From NCBI GenBank assembly GCA_005882955.1, contig VBBB01000078.1, positions 21,208-39,036 on the forward strand: DNA of 17,829 nt, given 5' to 3'. The stretch is from Candidatus Bathyarchaeota archaeon. Lineage in GTDB: Archaea; Thermoproteota; Bathyarchaeia; 40CM-2-53-6. Position 1 is the stretch's first letter. Each line of letters starts with the position of its first letter. The notes beneath the pieces were generated by a model, which ran no database searches, was not told the origin of the DNA, and saw nothing but the letters and a program-made list of their open reading frames with translations. The translations under genes were made by a program, and so were the position numbers. Shown here piece by piece: positions 6,572 through 13,152 of the stretch.

Positions 6572-7576
6572 CTATTTGGTCGGAGCTTCTAGAACCATGA
6601 GCTTCGGCTCAGGCCGAGCGAAAGCAGTGGAGTGTCGGATGTAGGCGGATGGATCTCGCAGCCTCTTCCTCTCGCACAGAGTCTCTAGAAACTTTATCGC
6701 CTTTCCCGCAGGGTCAAGCCTCTTCATCTCTAGATATCCCGATTCCACCGCGCCGTTGAGAATATCTTCTCCTCTAGGAGTACGGGTCAATACCGTGCTC
6801 CACCCGGCGGCGGATCCTATGGCCCCGACGGCTATGTCCGCCAGCTCTGCAGAATAGTCAACGCAGATATTGCATTCCTCCCGAGCGGCGTGAGCAAGAA
6901 CCTCGACCGGCTCATCAATCGCCAGCCTATCGCCGGTATAGACGAGCAACCGGTTCTTCTTGATATTGACCTTCGTAACCGTCCCAAGATCAATTCCCCT
7001 AGTCCCCTGAACATAGTCGACCATCATCTTCTGATAATCGAACACTTTCGAACAGAACAGTCCGATAGTGAAGACCAAGTTACGGCCGAGCTTTGGAGCA
7101 GCGATCCAGTGAGTGTTCATACGCCAGAAACCCTGCAGTTCACAAGGCAGGCCCACCAACGTCAATCTCTCCTCCTGGAAGTTCACCACTGACCGGTTCG
7201 GCACAGCAATCTCGGCCATCCCACCAATCTGGCCACCCGGCGTGTACTCTGAGCCAGCATTATCGATCAACTCCTGTCTCGTGCGAGCCACTTTTGGAGC
7301 CGGCTTCCAAGGCTCGCGAGATGTGAAGCCCGATACTAGCGCATAGTCGATAATCTTCTTCTCTAGCGCGTAGAGCATCAGCGCGCTAACCGCGCCACCA
7401 TCCTGGGCATTCGCAACAATTTCAGGGTCCTTTGCTCGGACTGAGTAGGATCCAATGTGTACTCCGAGAATCGCTTCGTCAGCTGTACGTTCTCTTCCAA
7501 AGATCCGATGCTCGATCTCTGCGACCGATGCGGGGACAGCTGTAGTAGCAGACTTGGCAGGCTGCACAGGTCCCAC
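6572..7576 (-). CDS. F420-binding FrhB/FpoF-type subunit (flavin/F420 part of a split or frameshifted gene)
   Basis: From about residue 20 this is the FrhB/FdhB-type domain pair that binds FAD and coenzyme F420. Landmarks are the IFGRERTADE entry, QDGGAVSALMLYAL (58-71), VGLPCELQGF (141-150), IGLFCSKVFD (171-180) and EECNICVDYSAELADIAVG (233-251). It would take a hydride from F420H2 and pass electrons to Fe-S clusters. The listed GTG start at 7576 lies inside the preceding Fe-S reading frame, and the first 17 residues look unlike the family. The two frames overlap by 98 nt; joining them by a one-base change near 7525 or 7532 gives a continuous FpoF-like protein of about 402 residues. It is the last gene of the nuoBCDI operon. 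Family confidence is high; whether the product is one chain or two is open. Confidence 0.85.
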   Translation of the reverse strand: MGPVQPAKSATTAVPASVAEIEHRIFGRERTADEAILGVHIGSYSVRAKDPEIVANAQDGGAVSALMLYALEKKIIDYALVSGFTSREPWKPAPKVARTRQELIDNAGSEYTPGGQIGGMAEIAVPNRSVVNFQEERLTLVGLPCELQGFWRMNTHWIAAPKLGRNLVFTIGLFCSKVFDYQKMMVDYVQGTRGIDLGTVTKVNIKKNRLLVYTGDRLAIDEPVEVLAHAAREECNICVDYSAELADIAVGAIGSAAGWSTVLTRTPRGEDILNGAVESGYLEMKRLDPAGKAIKFLETLCERKRLRDPSAYIRHSTAFARPEPKLMVLEAPTK

Positions 7577-7781
7577 GCATTATCGGTTCCTCGTTGTCGC
7601 TGTGAAAGAGAATGTCGATGGGACATGAAGCGATGCAGGCACCGCAATACATGCAGATCCCTTTGTGAACAACCTCTGCGATCAAATTGCCGAAGATCTT
7701 CAGTCTGATTGGACGAGCCTTCCAACCTTCTCCCTCTGCGCTCGGCTTCAATGTCTGAGGAGGCGTAGCAACTTGCGTCAT
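7479..7781 (-). CDS. Two-[4Fe-4S] ferredoxin module, N-terminal part of the FpoF/FrhB-like protein
   Basis: A 100-residue frame starting at ATG 7781, 6 nt after the nuoI stop. It has two clusters of the ferredoxin type, C-x2-C-x2-C-x3-CP: Cys43/46/49/53 (CMYCGACIASCPIDILF) and Cys72/75/78/82 (CAACQVCYYSCPRI). In FpoF and FrhB relatives this module lies directly before the F420 domain and relays electrons from FAD to the rest of the complex. After CPRI the frame degenerates to a short out-of-family tail (GRRDRASDLWKRTYS) and a stop, while the family sequence resumes in the +1 frame (VAEIEHRIFGRERT). This points to a frameshift, not a true gene end. Confidence 0.85.
   Translation of the reverse strand: MTQVATPPQTLKPSAEGEGWKARPIRLKIFGNLIAEVVHKGICMYCGACIASCPIDILFHSDNEEPIMRGTCAACQVCYYSCPRIGRRDRASDLWKRTYS
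7520..7535 (-). other. Apparent frameshift junction between Fe-S and F420 modules
   Basis: On the minus strand the Fe-S frame runs TGT CCC CGC ATC GGT and the F420 frame is one base later. Removing one G of the GG pair (plus-strand CC at 7525-7526) gives CPRIVAEIEHRIFG, which keeps the CPRI of the Fe-S motif and enters the F420 domain. Removing one C from the CCCC run (plus-strand GGGG at 7532-7535) also restores the frame but loses RI. Confidence 0.7.
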
Positions 7782-7787
7782 ACCAGT

Positions 7788-8258
7788 CTAGTGCTCCAGC
7801 TCCGAGACCTGCGAAGCACCCCTCCTGCCCTCAACACTGAAGACATACTTGTCATCCTTCTTCATCGGAGGCTGAGCCAACCTCTCCGGCGACCATACAA
7901 GCCGATCTCTAGTATACTCCGCAATATCATACTCGACCGTCTCTTCTAACGCAAACTCCGGACAGTAATCTGTGCAAAAATGACAAAAACAGCAGCGTCC
8001 GTAAAAGTATTCGGGAAACCATCGGTCTCCGCGCTGGACGATTGTGATGCATTTTTCAGGGCATATCCAGGCGCATATTCCGCAGCCTGTACATCTATCT
8101 AGATGGAGCAGATGTCTGCCGCGGAACCCTTTCTCTACTGCGTATCGTTGCTGTGGAAACTTTAGTGTGTAGGGTTTGTGGAATAGGTGTCGGAGGCCTG
8201 TTGTATAGGCGAGTAGGCTGTTGGCGGCACCGCGAACCTTTCCTACGATTGGCGCCAT
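7788..8258 (-). CDS. nuoI: NuoI/FpoI-like subunit of complex I-type oxidoreductase
   Basis: A 156-residue ferredoxin-like subunit with two [4Fe-4S] motifs: Cys56/59/62/66 (CTGCGICAWICP) and Cys89/92/95/99 (CCFCHFCTDYCP). The N-terminal segment (LRHLFHKPYTLKFPQQ) and the spacing of the two motifs are those of NuoI/TYKY, which carries clusters N6a and N6b and links the electron-input module to NuoB. The tail (about 115-156) is longer than a minimal ferredoxin and charged. ATG at 8258 is 4 nt after the nuoD stop, with AGGT as a likely ribosome-binding site. In standard complex I operons nuoH normally sits between nuoD and nuoI; here it is absent. The Fe-S/F420 module follows 6 nt later. Confidence 0.92.
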   Translation of the reverse strand: MAPIVGKVRGAANSLLAYTTGLRHLFHKPYTLKFPQQRYAVEKGFRGRHLLHLDRCTGCGICAWICPEKCITIVQRGDRWFPEYFYGRCCFCHFCTDYCPEFALEETVEYDIAEYTRDRLVWSPERLAQPPMKKDDKYVFSVEGRRGASQVSELEH

Positions 8259-8262
8259 GTGT

Positions 8263-9408
8263 CTACCTGTCGGCCTCCACGGGCCAATAGTCTATGCTCC
8301 ACCATGAGGTTGGCATGTCTGCCAATCGGACTCCTTGTAACACTGCAGAGATCGCGGCCATGTTGCGGTAGGAGCCGGTGATGTAGCGGGCTCGGTAGGG
8401 CTTGTCGCCTCCCTCGCCGATCATGTAGAAGCTGCATTCTCCCCTCGCGGATTCTACTCGACTATAGGCCTCGCCGCGCGGAACAACTATCGGGGCTTTT
8501 CGCCTGACGGGTCCCGAGGGCATCTTCTCCAGTATCTGTCGAATTAGCTGACTGCTCTCCCGCATCTCATCGACGTGAACCATGACTCGAGAATAAGAGT
8601 CGCCGTCAGGCCGAGTATGAACCTTGAAGTCCAGCTCACCATAAGCAGCATAAGGCTCGTCTTTGCGCAGATCAGCTTCAACACCCGACCCTCGTAGAGT
8701 CGGGCCCGTTGCGCCTAGTTCAATTGCTCTCTGTCGAGAGAGTACACCCACACCTTTGGCGCGGGACGTAAACAGTGGATTCTTGAAGAATATGTTCTCG
8801 TATTCGTCGAGACGCTTTTCGAAATATTCTGTCCGTTTGATCGCTTCCTCCGCAAAGCCCTGAGGTAGATCTCTCCTGACTCCGCCCGGGACGAGGTAGG
8901 AGTACGTAATGCGGGCACCAGTGAGGCTCTCGGCGAGATCAATGAAAAGTTCACGATCACCTAGAGGCCACATGAACATTGTCGTATGGCCCAGGAAGAC
9001 GCCGTAGATGGAGAGCCAGTAGAGATGGCTCATGATCCTGTTCATCTCATTCAATAGGCATCGGAGGTACTGTCCGCGGGCGGGAGGCTCGACGCCTTGC
9101 AGCTCTTCAATGGCTTTCACCCATGCATGGTTCAGGTTCGACGCATCGATAATCGAAGGCCGCTCGATCACGGGTATGCTACGGATTATGTTTCGCAGCT
9201 CTATTATCTTCTCGATTCCTCGGTGAACATAGCCTGGGTCTGGCTCAGCGTTGATGATGATATCTCCGTCAAGCTCTACGATTAGCCTCATGTGGCCCGA
9301 GCCTGAATGCTGGGGACCGACGCTAAGAGTAAGCGTCTGCGCGCCGGGTTCGTCCGGGCTAGGCGATCCTAGAGTGCTTTCTTGAGCCGGCTTGTCGGTG
9401 GTGGTCAA
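8263..9408 (-). CDS. nuoD: NuoD/FpoD-like (49 kDa) subunit of complex I-type oxidoreductase
   Basis: A 381-residue protein of the NuoD family, with SVGPQHSGSGHMRLIVELDG (29-48), the IEKIIELRN helix, LYWLSIYGVFLGHTTMFMWP (129-148), VPGGVRRDLPQGF (173-185), GVGVLSRQRAIELGATGPTL and a normal C-terminal ending. It forms the quinone-facing side of the N2 cluster with NuoB. It lacks the paired cysteines that bind Ni in the ancestral [NiFe]-hydrogenase large subunit, so it is complex I-type and not a hydrogenase. Aligned by eye with Thermus Nqo4 from memory, the position of quinone-binding Tyr87 is Ile86 here. The start is TTG at 9408, 6 nt after the nuoC stop; an upstream ATG is not available in frame. 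A Pro/Ser/Gln-rich N-terminal 25 residues precede the conserved part. Confidence 0.92.
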   Translation of the reverse strand: MTTTDKPAQESTLGSPSPDEPGAQTLTLSVGPQHSGSGHMRLIVELDGDIIINAEPDPGYVHRGIEKIIELRNIIRSIPVIERPSIIDASNLNHAWVKAIEELQGVEPPARGQYLRCLLNEMNRIMSHLYWLSIYGVFLGHTTMFMWPLGDRELFIDLAESLTGARITYSYLVPGGVRRDLPQGFAEEAIKRTEYFEKRLDEYENIFFKNPLFTSRAKGVGVLSRQRAIELGATGPTLRGSGVEADLRKDEPYAAYGELDFKVHTRPDGDSYSRVMVHVDEMRESSQLIRQILEKMPSGPVRRKAPIVVPRGEAYSRVESARGECSFYMIGEGGDKPYRARYITGSYRNMAAISAVLQGVRLADMPTSWWSIDYWPVEADR

Positions 9409-9414
9409 TGTTTC

Positions 9415-9981
9415 TCAGTCTGTTGGGAATCTAACTTCCTTACGCATGGGTGGCGGTCCGTCCCAGTTGTCGTTCAGAAACAGCTTCTCGGGTCTGGGGT
9501 GGCCTTCGAATTGGAGTCCAAACATTTCTATGGATTCGCGTTCAAAGTTCTCTACTCCCGTCCAGATTCTGACAAGGGATGTCGCCTTTGGAGTGTTTCG
9601 TGGAACAGATTCCTTCAGGTTGATGAGTATATCTCGCTGAGCCGGATTTGCGATCGAGGCTAGGTGGTAGACTATTTCGAAACGCGATTCTCTGTTGTAG
9701 TCAACCGCGGAAACGCCTGTAGGATGGTCAAAGCCTAGTTTGTCTCGGAGGAAGAGCGCGATGTCAAGAATCTTCTCGGGAGCGACTGTGACGTTTATTC
9801 GTGAGCGGCGCATTACCGTTGCGTCTTTGATATCGGTGGGAAAGTTCTCCTTCAACGTCTTGATGAGATTGTCTTCTCTCTCGTGGGAGAGGCTCAACTC
9901 TGAGGATACACCTTGGAGTTTCGGATTTTTTCTTGAAGCATGATGATTCCGTGTTCGAGAGCCTCTGGTCTTGGTGGGCAT
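9415..9981 (-). CDS. nuoC: NuoC/FpoC-like (30 kDa) subunit of complex I-type oxidoreductase
   Basis: The conserved part has the NuoC pattern: LGFDHPTGVSAVDYN (about 85-99), FEIVYHLAS, then WTGVENFERESIEMFGLQFE with RESIEMFG being the family's ERE-x2-DM/MFG signature, and EGHPRPEKLFLNDNWDGPPMRKE-like ending. NuoC is a structural subunit of the peripheral arm next to NuoD. The longest frame starts at ATG 9981 and overlaps nuoB by 88 nt, with a very basic 28-residue leader. TTG at 9897 overlaps the nuoB stop as TTGA and would give a 160-residue protein, which fits the family better and the coupling seen elsewhere in this operon. I therefore think 9897 is the more likely start. Confidence 0.88.
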   Translation of the reverse strand: MPTKTRGSRTRNHHASRKNPKLQGVSSELSLSHEREDNLIKTLKENFPTDIKDATVMRRSRINVTVAPEKILDIALFLRDKLGFDHPTGVSAVDYNRESRFEIVYHLASIANPAQRDILINLKESVPRNTPKATSLVRIWTGVENFERESIEMFGLQFEGHPRPEKLFLNDNWDGPPPMRKEVRFPTD

Positions 9982-10445
9982 CCCGGAACGAAGACATCAA
10001 CAGGTAGGAACTCGTGGGCCCCATTGACGATACTGTAGGAATCGTGGAAGAGCCCGCCTGAAATGGCACAGTCGCCCATCGCGATCACGTAGCGGGGAAT
10101 GGCCATCTGATCGTAGATCATACGGAGCCTCTTTGCCATCTTTTTTGTGATGGTTCCTTCTATGACGATCAGATCGGATTGTCGGAGCGATCCGTAGGGT
10201 AGAACGCCGAATCTCTCAAGGTCATGTCGGGCGCCACTTGCCGCGCCAAACTCGGCACTGCAACAGGCGGTTGTAATGTTGACTGGCCAAAGAGAGTACA
10301 TTCTCGCCCAGTTGATCACGTTCCTGATGGGTTCGGTGTCTATGACTTTATGGACGATGTCGCTGAGCTTTCCGACCCACACGTTCATCGAATCTGCGAG
10401 CAATTCTATGGGGTCGTCGGATTGCGCAGGCTTCTGAGCCGACAT
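9894..10445 (-). CDS. nuoB: NuoB/FpoB-like (PSST) subunit of complex I-type oxidoreductase
   Basis: A 183-residue protein with all four ligands for the terminal cluster N2: Cys61-Cys62 in TTACCSAEFGA, Cys126 in MGDCAISGG and Cys156 in VPGCPPRPEAL. It is the last electron carrier before the quinone site. The sequence SLWPVNITTACC is typical of NuoB. First gene of the operon, with a clear TATA-like box at 10481-10489. The ATG at 10445 is about 15-20 nt from the expected start site, and no strong ribosome-binding site is visible. There is no nuoA upstream; that position is occupied by an unrelated zinc-ribbon gene with a promoter and repeats between them. Confidence 0.94.
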   Translation of the reverse strand: MSAQKPAQSDDPIELLADSMNVWVGKLSDIVHKVIDTEPIRNVINWARMYSLWPVNITTACCSAEFGAASGARHDLERFGVLPYGSLRQSDLIVIEGTITKKMAKRLRMIYDQMAIPRYVIAMGDCAISGGLFHDSYSIVNGAHEFLPVDVFVPGCPPRPEALEHGIIMLQEKIRNSKVYPQS

Positions 10446-10480
10446 TCGTCTTCATCTACTAGTAATTCTGGGTCTGTCCC

Positions 10481-10489
10481 TATTTATCC
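10481..10489 (-). promoter_or_regulatory. TATA box of the nuoBCDI-F420 operon
   Basis: Minus-strand GGATAAATA lies 36-44 nt upstream of the nuoB ATG. It implies a short leader of about 10-15 nt and shows the operon begins at nuoB. Confidence 0.55.
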
Positions 10490-10533
10490 GCATCTTCTGA
10501 CTGGGCGCTGATTGAGTAGAACAGATCATTTCC

Positions 10534-10560
10534 TAGCCCTGGTGATAAGGGCGTTGGCTA
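10534..10560. repeat. Nested inverted repeats upstream of the nuo promoter
   Basis: GCCCT and AGGGC (10536-10540 and 10548-10552) form a perfect 5-bp stem with a 7-nt loop, and TAGCC/GGCTA (10534-10538, 10556-10560) give an alternative outer pairing. It might terminate the upstream minus-strand transcript or serve as an operator. No T-run follows. Confidence 0.35.
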
Positions 10561-10601
10561 GATTGTCTGTAGCAGAACCTAGATTGTCTGTAGCAGAACC
10601 C
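10560..10601. repeat. 21-nt tandem duplication upstream of the nuo promoter
   Basis: Two adjacent copies of a 21-nt unit (10560-10580 and 10581-10601) begin AGATTGTCTGTAGCAGAACC and differ only at the last base. They lie about 70-115 nt upstream of the TATA box, between it and the end of the zinc-ribbon gene. A doubled regulator-binding site or a recent slippage duplication would both fit. Confidence 0.8.
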
Positions 10602-10644
10602 TGTTGAGCGCCTCAGGATCAGGCTCTCTTGACGATTCTTTCGA

Positions 10645-11070
10645 TTAGGCTACTTCGACAATTCGGCCCGTGTGCGACTGATACTGGTATCGTATGATCC
10701 TCTTAACACAATCACCGTTGAGGCATTGGTAGACTCGGTCGCCATTGGCGAATAGTTCTCGCATGACCATCGGCTTGCTGCACCCCACGCATCGGAAGGC
10801 GCCACTGCGTCTCTCGTCGAGGAGAAGTCGCAGATCAATTGCTCGAGTATCAGCTTCCTTCTTCAAGTACTGCCTATATGCAAGGCTGAGGGTCTGCCAG
10901 TAATCCACATTTTCAGGGGTTGTTTCATACTCGAAACTTCGGCCAACTACCACTGGAGGCATGTAGCCTTCAGCCACGAAAACTGGATTCTTCGAATATG
11001 GAACTTTGATTCTGGGCTGCCCTGTATGAATATCCGAATGGCCAGTATGAGCAGCAGTGTGAGCGGCCAT
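10645..11070 (-). CDS. Unknown protein with C-terminal zinc ribbon, coupled to the KaiC-like gene
   Basis: A 141-residue protein. The first 25 residues are His/Thr-rich (five His within MAAHTAAHTGHSDIHTG). The middle (about 45-88) is predicted helical and charged (YWQTLSLAYRQYLKKEADTR). The end carries a four-cysteine ribbon, FRCVGCSKPM (Cys94, Cys97) and QCLNGDCVKRI (Cys116, Cys121), with C-x2-C-x18-C-x4-C spacing. ATG at 11070 is 30 nt after the stop of the KaiC-like ATPase on the same strand, so co-transcription is likely. I recognise no family. The N-terminal His cluster might bind metal, but no function can be claimed. Confidence 0.7.
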   Translation of the reverse strand: MAAHTAAHTGHSDIHTGQPRIKVPYSKNPVFVAEGYMPPVVVGRSFEYETTPENVDYWQTLSLAYRQYLKKEADTRAIDLRLLLDERRSGAFRCVGCSKPMVMRELFANGDRVYQCLNGDCVKRIIRYQYQSHTGRIVEVA

Positions 11071-11100
11071 AGCCCTTCGTTGAAGCCGATGTGAAATGGG

Positions 11101-11904
11101 CTACTTCTTTTTGCTGGTACGCGGCTTCTCGGTCGAGAGGACTGGGACGGGTAGCGGAACTTCGGTTACTCCTTTTGACGTGACGGAAAAGGTTACCCAG
11201 TAGGTTTCGTGGGGAGCGCCTTTCATCTTCCGGACCCTGAACTGCTTGACGAGCAATCCTCTATCGGCGAATCCAGGGTTGAACCTTATGTCAAGAATAC
11301 CATCAACCACGTAGAACAGAAGATCGTCCAAGTCCGCATAGGCGCGTAGGGGTGTGTGGTGAGAACAGAAGAAGGGCACAAGCTTCTCCTTCGGACCCTT
11401 TGCTCTCCAAGACTTCACACCATCAAGCATATTGAATATGAGGGGACGATCCTCCTGGACCAGAGTGAACATTTCAGTTAAAGAATCGACAAAGACCGCC
11501 CCTCGACCAAGCATCTTCATCTCCTCCATGATGCTGAAGAGAGCGCTTGTTACCGAGTGAAGATCTCGAGGATCCTTCACGTAGTGAACGTAGGGCGAAA
11601 CTTGTGTGGGTTCCATTCGGAAGGAGAAACAGTCCAGAAATTTCAACTGTCCTGATTCTAGATACGGCGTGATGTCCCAGCCGAAGGCCTCCATGTCCTG
11701 TTCGACCGCGATAGGGGGTCCTTCGAAGTTTACGTAGATGCAGGGCTCCTTCCGTTTCTTCAAAATATTGTAAAAGAGCTCGCCCATAAGGACAGACTTG
11801 CCTGTGCCTAATTCACCAGCGAGGATCATCATAGTATTCCGCGGAATTCCTTTAGGCAGAACCCTGTCGTGAGCTTCGATCCCAGTTTCTAGTAATCCAG
11901 GCAA
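11101..11904 (-). CDS. Single-domain KaiC-like (RecA superfamily) ATPase
   Basis: A 267-residue protein with the KaiC/RAD55 pattern: an entry motif ETGIEAHDRVLPKGIPR, Walker A GELGTGKS (30-37), VNFEGPP (58-64) at the position of the catalytic Glu-Glu pair, FGWDI (74-78) and Walker B AVFVDSLTEM (136-145). Only the first Glu of the pair (Glu61) is kept; the second is Gly, so ATPase activity may be altered. A Lys/Arg-rich tail ends the protein. Such single-domain proteins are common in archaea and act in signalling or in motility regulation, with unknown partners here. The start is TTG at 11904; an in-frame TAA upstream with no ATG between excludes an earlier start. A TATA-like box lies at 11946-11956. 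Followed by the zinc-ribbon gene. Confidence 0.88.
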   Translation of the reverse strand: MPGLLETGIEAHDRVLPKGIPRNTMMILAGELGTGKSVLMGELFYNILKKRKEPCIYVNFEGPPIAVEQDMEAFGWDITPYLESGQLKFLDCFSFRMEPTQVSPYVHYVKDPRDLHSVTSALFSIMEEMKMLGRGAVFVDSLTEMFTLVQEDRPLIFNMLDGVKSWRAKGPKEKLVPFFCSHHTPLRAYADLDDLLFYVVDGILDIRFNPGFADRGLLVKQFRVRKMKGAPHETYWVTFSVTSKGVTEVPLPVPVLSTEKPRTSKKK

Positions 11905-11945
11905 ATTCTGGCAGGTCCGAAGGAAGCCGGACTTGCGTTAATGGA

Positions 11946-11956
11946 AGATAAATGAT
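11946..11956 (-). promoter_or_regulatory. Possible TATA box for the KaiC-like gene
   Basis: Minus-strand ATCATTTATCT is about 45 nt upstream of the TTG at 11904, consistent with a leader near 20 nt. The rest of the 169-nt spacer to 12074 shows nothing else I can support. Confidence 0.35.
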
Positions 11957-12073
11957 GTTTTACCGTTCATGGGACTCGTATCATCTTCGCCGAGTTCCAA
12001 TTATCGGCATCTTGAACAAAGCCGACACGTGTTTGTGGGCTAGGAAACCTGCTTCAAAATACTGAGTTGACTA

Positions 12074-12526
12074 TTACTGGATTCTTGCGGCGATGGTTCG
12101 GATGAATGACCGATCCAGCGCGCCAGCTTCGTAGAGATTCACCATTGTATTCGTGCTTGCCTCGCCGGAAAGACGCCCCTGGTCCCCGCGGATGTGCCGC
12201 CATTTTAGCTCTGTATGGCCGCTCTTAGAGTTGTAGATTATTCCGAGGACATAGTTTACCTTGACAAAGCTGATGTCGTTCACTCTACCGAGAGTAACCT
12301 TGTCCTCAGCCTCAACATACATCGTGCCAAGATCCCTAGACCTTTCCGGAAAAACCTGCGCGTCCAGCTGATAGTCGTTCGGGATGAATGACCTGCATGT
12401 ACTCGTGATCATGAATCTTCGGAATGCTTCAAGTGAACATGTAGTCTCAATCTTGGGCAATGTTCGCCGCACCCGGACCCGGTTGGTCTCCACATTATTG
12501 AGAGCCAATGAAACTAATAACCTCAT
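12074..12526 (-). CDS. Unknown 150-residue protein
   Basis: I recognise no family. The protein is mixed alpha/beta by appearance: an N-terminal hydrophobic strand (MRLLVSLALNN), a basic stretch (TNRVRVRRTLPKIE), strands with VTLGRVNDISFVKVNYVLGIIY (about 77-98), and a helical end (LYEAGALDRSFIRTIAARIQ). It has two cysteines, no TM helix and no signal peptide. It is the only long frame through this region, and a well-placed TATA-like box supports the ATG at 12526 as a leaderless start. Same direction as the KaiC-like gene but 169 nt upstream of it with a separate promoter, so functional linkage is not shown. Confidence 0.6.
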   Translation of the reverse strand: MRLLVSLALNNVETNRVRVRRTLPKIETTCSLEAFRRFMITSTCRSFIPNDYQLDAQVFPERSRDLGTMYVEAEDKVTLGRVNDISFVKVNYVLGIIYNSKSGHTELKWRHIRGDQGRLSGEASTNTMVNLYEAGALDRSFIRTIAARIQ

Positions 12527-12544
12527 GCCCAGGAAAAACCAGTT

Positions 12545-12553
12545 CTAATAAAT
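12545..12553 (-). promoter_or_regulatory. TATA-like box giving a leaderless start at 12526
   Basis: Minus-strand ATTTATTAG is centred about 23 nt from the A of the ATG at 12526. In archaea transcription starts roughly 22-27 nt after the box centre, so the mRNA would begin at or next to the start codon. Confidence 0.45.
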
Positions 12554-12660
12554 CAGATTGAAAACATAGGTTAGAGTAGGCTAATACAGTCCTGTTTCCA
12601 ATTAACCTCCCCGTCAGAGGGTCCAGCCGCGTCATCCAAATTCACGGGGTATAGCTAGGA

Positions 12661-13065
12661 ATGGCCATTCTTGTCAGAGTCCCTCCTCAGATCCTAGAAG
12701 ACCTCGTCGGGGCAGCTATCACGAAACAGGGCAACATCTACAAGGGGGAGCTTGCAAAGCTCATTGGAGCCTCTAAGGAATCTCTAGATGGAAAAACCTC
12801 CTTCTACCTCATCAGTCTCATGAAACTCTGCGGCTTTGCTGAGGCCGACATGGCAAAGGTCCTAAAGAAATCACGAATAGTAAACCAACGCGGAGCGGTC
12901 ACTCGGGACATATCAGCAGGAGAAGAATTGAAAGGAGTGATCGACAGCGCGCTCGAAGGGTTCCAGATGCTCATAGCGGAAAGCTTCAAGCCCATTGGTT
13001 CTGAAGGTGAGATTGTTCCAAATCAACCAATCAAGCGAAGATCGGATGAGAGCCCGAAAGACTAA
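12661..13065 (+). CDS. Unknown 134-residue helical protein
   Basis: I recognise no family. ATG at 12661 is preceded by AGGA as a ribosome-binding site. The protein starts with a short strand (MAILVRVPPQILEDL) followed by helical, mixed-charge segments. The stretch KQGNIYKGELAKLIGASKESLDG (about 22-44) and the following residues look like a compact helix-turn-helix-like bundle, but the match is too loose to call a regulator. The C-terminal 30 residues are hydrophilic and probably disordered. It has one cysteine and no TM helix. Convergent with the PPOX gene, 87 nt apart; that short spacer shows nothing notable. Confidence 0.6.
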   Translation: MAILVRVPPQILEDLVGAAITKQGNIYKGELAKLIGASKESLDGKTSFYLISLMKLCGFAEADMAKVLKKSRIVNQRGAVTRDISAGEELKGVIDSALEGFQMLIAESFKPIGSEGEIVPNQPIKRRSDESPKD

Positions 13066-13152
13066 GCTGGTGTTGACCTGATTTCTGAACCGCGAGATTT
13101 TGACCAACACGAAAAAGTCAGGATACGGGCCAACTGAGCAAAACTGGTGGTT

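Noticed and set aside
6890..7346. Overlapping plus-strand frames within the F420 domain
   Set aside because: They are opposite to a well-recognised FrhB domain and show no motif or initiation signal.
7378..7725. A 115-codon frame across the nuo F420 junction
   Set aside because: It lacks both Fe-S and FrhB motifs and overlaps the two frames that carry them.
8263..9408. Possible [NiFe]-hydrogenase large subunit
   Set aside because: Neither of the two Cys pairs that bind Ni is present, and the neighbours form a complex I set.
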